NCBI GenBank assembly: GCA_027578815.1
Contig: JANBTH010000050.1
Span: 1 to 45,365 of the forward strand
Reading direction: 5' to 3'
Length of the DNA stretch: 45,365 nt
Source of the DNA: Coemansia sp. RSA 1804
Lineage: Eukaryota; Kickxellomycota; Kickxellomycetes; Kickxellales; Kickxellaceae
In this document: piece by piece, positions 38,980 to 45,365 of the stretch
Numbering within the stretch: the first letter of the stretch is position 1
Layout: each line of letters opens with the position of its first letter
The notes under the pieces: model-generated
Told to the model about the DNA's origin: nothing
Databases searched by the model: none
Seen by the model: only the letters and a program-made list of their open reading frames with translations
Translations under genes and position numbers: made by a program

Positions 38980-41900
38980 CTACATGAAATCGCAGTGTCC
39001 CTCCACCTGTGAGCGGATCGTCCGGTAGTCAGCACGACACGCCACCACGTCGTAGATCTCCTCCATGCGCATCACGCCGTCAAAGGTGTGGCGCGAGTAC
39101 TGGTCGCGAAGGAATCCACGCAAGTCACGCGGGGCCAGAATGAAGCAGTTGGCCAGATCCTTGAGCGCCGTGAAGAACCGGAGCGTATCGGGGTCGACGT
39201 TATCGGCGGCCCAATCGTAGTACAGATTGAGATCGGCGATGAGCTGGAACCCGCCGGGCTCCGTGATCTGGAAGCGCTTGATATGATCAACCAGCACGTT
39301 GAACAACCGCACGCCTATCTCGCCCAGAAACACCTCGCGCATCTGCTTCTGCGTGGTCATGTTCCGCAGAACGGTGGTTGATTCGCCCAGAAACTGCACA
39401 GCTCGCGCACATGCAAGTGTCGGCGTCAGCGTGAGTGACACGTTGGTATCCGGGTGATAATCCCCAGGCCGCTGCTCGGTATCCAGAATATGCTGTGTCT
39501 GGCGGAGAATGATCTCAATAACGCAGTCCATCCCCACCGCTACGCTGTCGTCCACCGCGTGTTCCAGTGCCTTTTTCTCTTGGTTGCAGATGTTGAGAAA
39601 ATCAGACTCGTCTATAAACACGCACATTTCCTTCTTGTAGTAGATCTCCAGCATTTGCACCGCAATGTCGCTTAGGTGGATTAGTTCGAAAAATTGCAAT
39701 TCTACTGCTGTGAACTTTTCTCGTAGCTCCTTCTCGGCCTGCATCCGGTGTGCTGAGTATGCTGATCCTCCTCCTCCTCCATGCCGCACAGGTCCCGTTG
39801 TCGCAGATCCGCTGCCAATATTGCCTCCTGCCGATGATGCTGCTGTTGCTCCTGTAGATACACCACTACTACTACTGGGCGCTGCCGCTGCACCACCCGT
39901 GTGTCGTCCTTGCGATACCATGACTACCATGGCCGTATGCTCTAGTGTCTGCAACTCCGCAACGACCTTTGAAAACGCAGGCCGAATGTGTCTTCCAATG
40001 CTCTGCAGCAAAATACAAAACACCGACTCGATTGCATCTTGTCTATACAGCGTTTGCAAGGCACAAGAAAGAAAAAAAACAAATGTGTTAGCAGGAATAT
40101 GATATTGCAAGGCAAATCCGCATATAGGCATATTAGCAGTCAACATGTAACCATTCACTTACGCTGATCTCCGCAACCGCATATCCGGCGGCGCTTCGGT
40201 GAAAACTGCCAGACGGCCAATAGCATCGCGGTTTGTCAACACCATGTTCAGACACAGATCAATGCTGATTGGCGCATTCCACAGAACATCGCCAACAACA
40301 GTTCTACGAGGCGGTGCAATGTCTCCGATTCCCCCTCCGTTCCCGCTCTGTGAGGCACTGGATCGTCTACGTGTCTTTTGAGCTATAATCTTCTGCTCCT
40401 GTGTTTCTTTCAGTGTCTGCTTTCCATGCTGCGAATCCTTATTATCACTGGTGTTAGTGGCATCATCGTCACCAGAACCCGTACCAACCATGTCTGGCGG
40501 AAGACTGATATCCAGCTTTGTACCAAGAACCTTGAGCACACGACCCTTGTACTCATCCATCTGTTGCTGGCGATGTCGGAAATTCACCAGCCTCATCGAA
40601 TCCTTTGGTCCTGGAGCAAGCAGTCCGGTCTCATCTGCGCCGCCGTGTACACCAGAAGCACCACCAACACTAGTTGCAGCTGTAAGATGCGAGGAAGGAA
40701 AGGAAGAACTCCCTGCCGCCAGCTCCGTCCGAGTCTTTACTTTTGTCGCCCATTGATCCAGCTCCTGTCCGTAAGCACGCTCAATGATCCGTCGTTCCAG
40801 CTGCGCATAGTCGTCGATAACATCAGTAAACGCAGAGTACACACACCGACGGCCAAGCTCGCTAGGAATAGACACTGGTTTCATCCTTGTCCATTTATCT
40901 GATGCCACAAGAAGCAACGACACTACATTTGCCACTGTTGTCAAGTACAGAATGTCTTTTGTGGCCTCATCTGGTACGGCCTGTCTTGTTTTATTCACTG
41001 CTTCCTTGTCGGATCGACCAGCTCCATACACCGAGTCATCCATCTCTATCAGCACATGGGATGTGTCTGCAACTGGAATCGATCGCAGATATGCAAAAAG
41101 CCTCCGCAGCGTTGCCAAGGCCAGACCACGTCCCTCTCGATCGCCAAAGAGAGAACCAACAAAGTGGTACAGCGCAGATGTAGGTAACCCCGGTGAAGGC
41201 AACGCAGCTGCCACGACACGCGCATGCTCCTCTATAACATCCTGCATTCCATCTAGAAATACATCAAACGTATGCGAGTCCATGACCTTACTACTGTCAA
41301 CAACCACCTTGTGGTACTTGGACTTTATCAGTTCGCCACCGCAGTTGAAGATAGGGTGCGAATCAACCAGCAGTCGGAGACACCCGCTGCCCTCGCGCAC
41401 GTTCTCCAGAATGCCTGCATAGTATTGCATGCGAACACAGTCGCCGCTAATAAAGGCCCTTTTAAACTGATCGTGGTACTTTTGCTCAAATCTATCGGCT
41501 GCAATGACTATGCGCTTGTTAATTGTCTCGGCATCATGCGAAAACCACCCACGTCCAAACCACAGTAGCTGGTCCAGACGTTCGCCGAGCTCTGCGGGTG
41601 ATCTCCACCGCTTCCTTGTCCTAGCAATATTTCCACTCTCATCTTCTGTCTGCATGAATATTGCCGGGACATTGTGCTCGAGCGATCGAAACGAAGCATA
41701 GTCCGTGTACAGGTTGTCAAAAACAGCCTTGAACAAGAGATCGGGTTCAGTGGATACAATCTCCACAATCTCAGCCTCGTTCTCTACTCCGCAGAGCTGC
41801 TTCAACAGATTCCTGTGGCTCTTGGGAACCGAGATCCGCTGCCTCTTCTCGCGGCCCCGGATACGCTCATGCCATAGCCGCCAACCCATTCGTCGGACCA

Positions 41901-42765
41901 TCGTTCGCCATATCCGCATCCCCGAGGTCGTGTACGCTTCATCGCCAACAAGTCCCTCTGCATATGCATTCGGTCCTGCCCTGTGCATCACGCGCCGCAC
42001 AACACGACAGCTGTTGAGAAGTTCGAGCATCTCGGGTATTGGAAGAAACTCGAGAATCCGCGATATTACACGGTGAGGCAGCAGGATAAATGAAACAGTT
42101 CGGCGTCCTGTGTATGTTGCTCTATTGCAGACACCGTTGTTTTTACCTCCTGTCATGACATTTTCAATCCTGTTGCCGTCTGGAGATCTGTTCTGCTGTA
42201 ATGACGCCGTTCTTCTACGCATCGGCATTAGCTGATCCAACGAATCCCGTGTTCGCCGAATACGCAGCATTCCAGGAGGAGTGATGGATCTATTGTCATT
42301 CCTACCGTCATCCTCAGTGACAAGTTCGCTAAACGCATCCTTTTTATCCGCTGTTGACACAATGTGGAATGCATTCCACTTTCCAATCAATACATCAACC
42401 TCCGGCACCACCATCGTCAATCCGCCGCTGTTCTTATCATCCCTTCGCCGCTGCTCTTTCAACCGTTGTCTGTACTCATCGCCATCCGCCTCATCGCCAA
42501 AGATAGCATCAGCAGCACCATCGCCAGACATCAGATCAGCAGCATCATCGCCCTCAGTCTGTATGCTAGTTTCTATAAAGCTGACGTTGTCGATAGACGA
42601 GGCATCGTCTGTTGTTGGAATAAGTGACCGCGATTTGCCATGTGCTGCATTAAGAACAAACTTTGTTGTTCGGTCTAAAAGTGTCCGTGGACTGGGAACT
42701 GATAGCCATGCCGATACTGTTGTTAGTTTGTCTGAATTTGTGTTGTCATCTTCATACCCGGACAT
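38980..42765 (-). CDS. Recyclin-1-like F-box / Sec10-domain protein
   Basis: Two exons: 42765-40163 and 40042-38980. The intron is 120 bases (donor GTAAGT at 40162, acceptor TATAG at 40043); joining in phase 2 gives RRSA-QDAIESVF and a 1221-residue protein. ATG 42765 (MSGYEDDN) is chosen because the longer open frame upstream is hydrophobic and begins without ATG. An F-box lies at ~222-255 (LLPHRVISRILEFLPIPEML). The remainder is a Sec10-like helical region, with a clear C-terminal part (ARAVQFLGESTTVLRNMTTQ, then FNVLVDHIKRFQITEPGGFQ). Low-complexity Ser/Gly/Ala inserts occur at ~715-800 and ~905-950. F-box plus Sec10 is the arrangement of yeast Rcy1 and fission yeast Pof6, which act with Skp1 in endosome-to-Golgi recycling and cell separation. 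Longer than those proteins (~850 aa) because of the inserts. Confidence 0.87.
40043..40162 (-). other. Intron of the recyclin-like gene
   Basis: GTAAGT donor, pyrimidine-rich tract and TATAG acceptor. Phase 2 splicing restores a continuous reading frame. A CTAAT-like branch site lies in it. Confidence 0.85.
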
Positions 42766-44196
42766 AATTAATGTCTGGGAGACTGTGGATTTCGAGTAAA
42801 TAGAAAATAAAATACAAAAAAATAAAGCGCAATTAAAGTAAACAAGATGGGGTATATAAAAGAGAAAAGCGAAAAGCGAAAAATGAAAACAGAATGAAAA
42901 AATAGGCATGAACAATACGCAACCACTTTCTTAATATTGTACTGCAGAAAATCATAGAGTAACCTTGGATTTTGCAAAATTGACACTCCTACCAGATCAG
43001 ATTTTTATCAAGCATTTCAAATAACCGCACGCTGCGTGTCGTATGGTTTTATTGCTTCTGTAGTATTCTACAATCAACCTTGTTAAGCTTATTTACACTA
43101 AGAATTACACACTATCAACTTTTCTAGGTCTAACATTTTCACTGTTTACAGATATAATAGCTTCTTTACATTATAACAACCTAATTTATTAAATAAACAC
43201 ACAAATAAATTGGGTTCTAGCATCTTTATAGTTTAACCATGTTTACATTAGTTGTAGAAAGCACCATCTGACCAAATAATATTATTAGCCAGATCGTCAT
43301 TTCTACTTCTTTACTGGCTTAGTAATAGGGCTGGGCAGGCTTGGTTGTCCTAATAGGAGGCATTGTAATATATTGTTTCTCGTTGATATCTTGATTGGCT
43401 TTGTGGAAGAAAAGCAAATGTTTGATGTGGTTGGAGTGAAGAAGAAGAAAAACAAAAAATCGTTTGGAAACATGTCGATATTTATATCTTTTCCCGGAAT
43501 GTAAAGCATGTATAACAATCTATTACTTGTAATGAATAACGCCAAACAAAAAGCAAAGCATTTCTAATTAGTTTTTATGTTATTTGCAATAAACTCCAAA
43601 TCAAAAAGTCATTTATCATATCACAACCTTCAAAGTCCTTGATTCCCGCGTACAGTTGTCATTACCGCCTTTTTAAAAGTGTTTCTGACCTTTCTTGGAG
43701 ACTGCTTTTTAAATGAATGTGCAAAGAACTTTACAGTCAAGTCAAACATTGCGTGCAACAGATGTTCCGCTTTGTAACAAATAATACCAAAAAGTACATA
43801 TTAAGAATTGTTAATAAAACTAGCACTAGAAGAGAATAGAAAATGGTTAAAAGAAATATATGCGGAAGAGGAGGAAGAATGATGGTAGCAAAAAGCGATA
43901 ATCGGCGTCAGTAAGTGGAATAAAAGATACAAGAACAAAAAAAAGAGAAATGTGGGGGGTTTGTGGTTGGAATCCAAACAAATGCAAAGACGGTAAACAA
44001 TGTTTGGTGGATGGGAAAACCATCCCTCTATCATTTAGCCCAAGGCTAACATCTAGCTAACTTACAAATACAGAAAAAGAAGAGAGTCCCAAAAACAAAG
44101 GGGAAGAGATGTGGAGGATAATATACAACGATGAATGTGGTTCCCTCTTCTTTTCACTAGATATATGCAGCAAAGAACCATATTGGATTTGCAAGG
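42766..44196. other. Intergenic, no supported gene
   Basis: About 1.4 kb of AT-rich sequence between the recyclin gene start and the 3' end of the coiled-coil gene. Short open frames at 43303 and 43801 are low-complexity and unsupported. Promoter of the recyclin gene is expected here. Confidence 0.55.
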
Positions 44197-44952
44197 TTAC
44201 GGGAGAGAATAGAGTGGGCGGTTTGATTGGTGTGTCTGCGGACAGCGTAGCTGCAATAGATTGTTGCTTTGTTTTTGTTGCTCCTTTTGCTGGTGTTGTG
44301 GCAGTTTGACTCTGCTGCTGCTGTGAGAAGGGACGAGCATTGACGGAGAAATGCCATCCGAGTGGCTTCTTTTGATGAGCTGCGATGAGGTGAATAGGGG
44401 CGACTGCTCCAGCTCCCTCAGCCGCTGGCGAAGCTCGGCAACCTCCTCCATCGGGGGAGTCATCTGGCAAGGAAACGTTTTCTGTGGGCTTCTGCGCAGA
44501 GGAACGTTGTAGGCCCTGCCATCAGTGCCGCTTCCATTGCTGCCAACGGCAGTTGGTGGTGGTGCAGTCGGCGAAGCGCCTGCGACTGTGCTCTTTGTGC
44601 CAACCGCTTGATCGGCCGACCCTGTGGCAGTAGTGTCAGACAGCGGCGACTGATAGATTGTTCTGAAGAACGAGTCACAGTTACTGCCGCTGCCACCGTT
44701 GTGGCTACTGCCGCTGTGGTGACCGCCCATAAGACACGGCCGGGAGATAACATCCTCGACAGGCAGCTTGGCCATTTCAATCACCTCCTCCCAGTCGGCT
44801 TGCGAAGAGGTCGGCTGGTTCAGCGTCGATTGTGTAGAGTCAGACTCCTCGCACATGCGGTTGTATTCGTCAACCATACTGGTGAGTTCGCTGTGGAAGC
44901 GTCGAAGCAGGAGCGACTGCTGGTAGATTTTAGTCTCTAGCTCCTTGCACAT
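44197..44952 (-). CDS. Unrecognised coiled-coil, Ser/Gly/Gln-rich protein, probably 5'-incomplete
   Basis: 251 codons from the first ATG at 44952 to a TAA at 44197. The coding-like frame continues upstream of that ATG as RNPLGGA to a probable 3' splice site (CTTGTAG near 44980), so the first exon(s) probably lie further right, perhaps beyond the window. Residues ~1-40 (ELETKIYQQSLLLRRFHSEL, then TSMVDEYNRMCEE) form a heptad-like helix. A second short helix is MEEVAELRQRLRELEQ (~165-180). The rest is Ser/Gly/Thr/Pro-rich and ends Gln-rich. No domain recognised and no function proposed. The 3' end could also be spliced (GTAACC overlaps the stop). Confidence 0.55.
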   Translation of the reverse strand: MCKELETKIYQQSLLLRRFHSELTSMVDEYNRMCEESDSTQSTLNQPTSSQADWEEVIEMAKLPVEDVISRPCLMGGHHSGSSHNGGSGSNCDSFFRTIYQSPLSDTTATGSADQAVGTKSTVAGASPTAPPPTAVGSNGSGTDGRAYNVPLRRSPQKTFPCQMTPPMEEVAELRQRLRELEQSPLFTSSQLIKRSHSDGISPSMLVPSHSSSRVKLPQHQQKEQQKQSNNLLQLRCPQTHQSNRPLYSLP

Positions 44953-45365
44953 GGCTCCGCCAAGCGGGTTTCTTCTACAAGATATGAATCAAATGACAGG
45001 CAGTGTTACATACATGTGGACAGTTTTAATATTAGTGCCTGGGAAATTAAAAACAGAAAGAAACAATAGAGCATTGCCAGTCAGCCATCACTCTTCAATC
45101 TCAACACATCAGCTGAATAATAGGGCTTATCTTAAAGCACGCCTTGGTTGTAAAGTGGAAAGCAGTCCCCCCTAAATCCTTCTTTCCATTCCAGAGGACA
45201 CGTGAGTATGGCCATCAACACCATTGTTTGTCAAAGCGCACTCTGCCAGAATAGCAATTGACACAAAGAGGACACCCAAGGAGGAGAGAAAAAGGAACAA
45301 GGCTGGAAAAGTGGACCTTGGCAGAAAAAGGCATAAAAAGGAAGCAGATGACGATACGCAGGATA
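44953..45365. other. Right edge of window, upstream of the coiled-coil gene
   Basis: Probably intron and 5' region of the minus-strand gene. A possible short intron has donor GTATGT near 45015 and acceptor near 44980, but the upstream exon cannot be defined with confidence. Nothing else is recognised. Confidence 0.4.

Overview
The window looks like nuclear DNA of a filamentous or early-diverging fungus. It has intron-bearing genes for a nucleoporin, a recyclin-type F-box/Sec10 protein, a Pho80-type cyclin, an ES2-family nuclear protein and a fungal-type (FunK1) protein kinase. Splice sites are GT..AG; two well-supported introns are about 115-120 nt and one is 460 nt. A methionine synthase reductase, which the common ascomycete and basidiomycete models lack, points to an early-diverging lineage. 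Kickxellomycotina (Coemansia-like) is my best guess, by inference only. No rRNA, tRNA, CRISPR or intact transposon was recognised.

Layout, left to right: a repeat-rich secreted wall-type protein (989-2818, +); an ABCG half-transporter (3543-5570, +); convergent with it a very large Nup159/Nup214-type FG nucleoporin (5693-12616, -); a PCL/Pho80-type cyclin (13259-14690, -); divergent from it methionine synthase reductase (15533-17776, +); convergent ES2 (17960-18982, -); two small YdcZ/DUF606-type membrane proteins (19425-19892 and 23025-23561, both -) separated by about 3 kb without a supported gene; a FunK1 kinase locus with two in-frame TAA codons (25308-28660, -); threonine dehydratase ILV1 (30115-31923, +); three tandem BAHD-like acyltransferases (33067-34584, 35169-36690, 37296-38789, all +), the middle one frameshifted; recyclin-1-like F-box/Sec10 protein (38980-42765, -); and the 3' part of an unrecognised coiled-coil protein (44197-44952, -).

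Most genes are unrelated housekeeping genes and do not form one pathway. Methionine synthase reductase and ILV1 are both amino-acid metabolism enzymes but are not linked. The coherent accessory block is 32.6-38.8 kb: three AT-rich acyltransferase paralogues, each preceded at almost the same distance (434-438 bp before its ATG) by the same ~100-bp conserved element. This implies tandem duplication of promoter plus gene, with mosaic similarity that suggests gene conversion. The second accessory locus is the broken FunK1 kinase, whose predicted second intron carries a 77-bp near-perfect palindrome.
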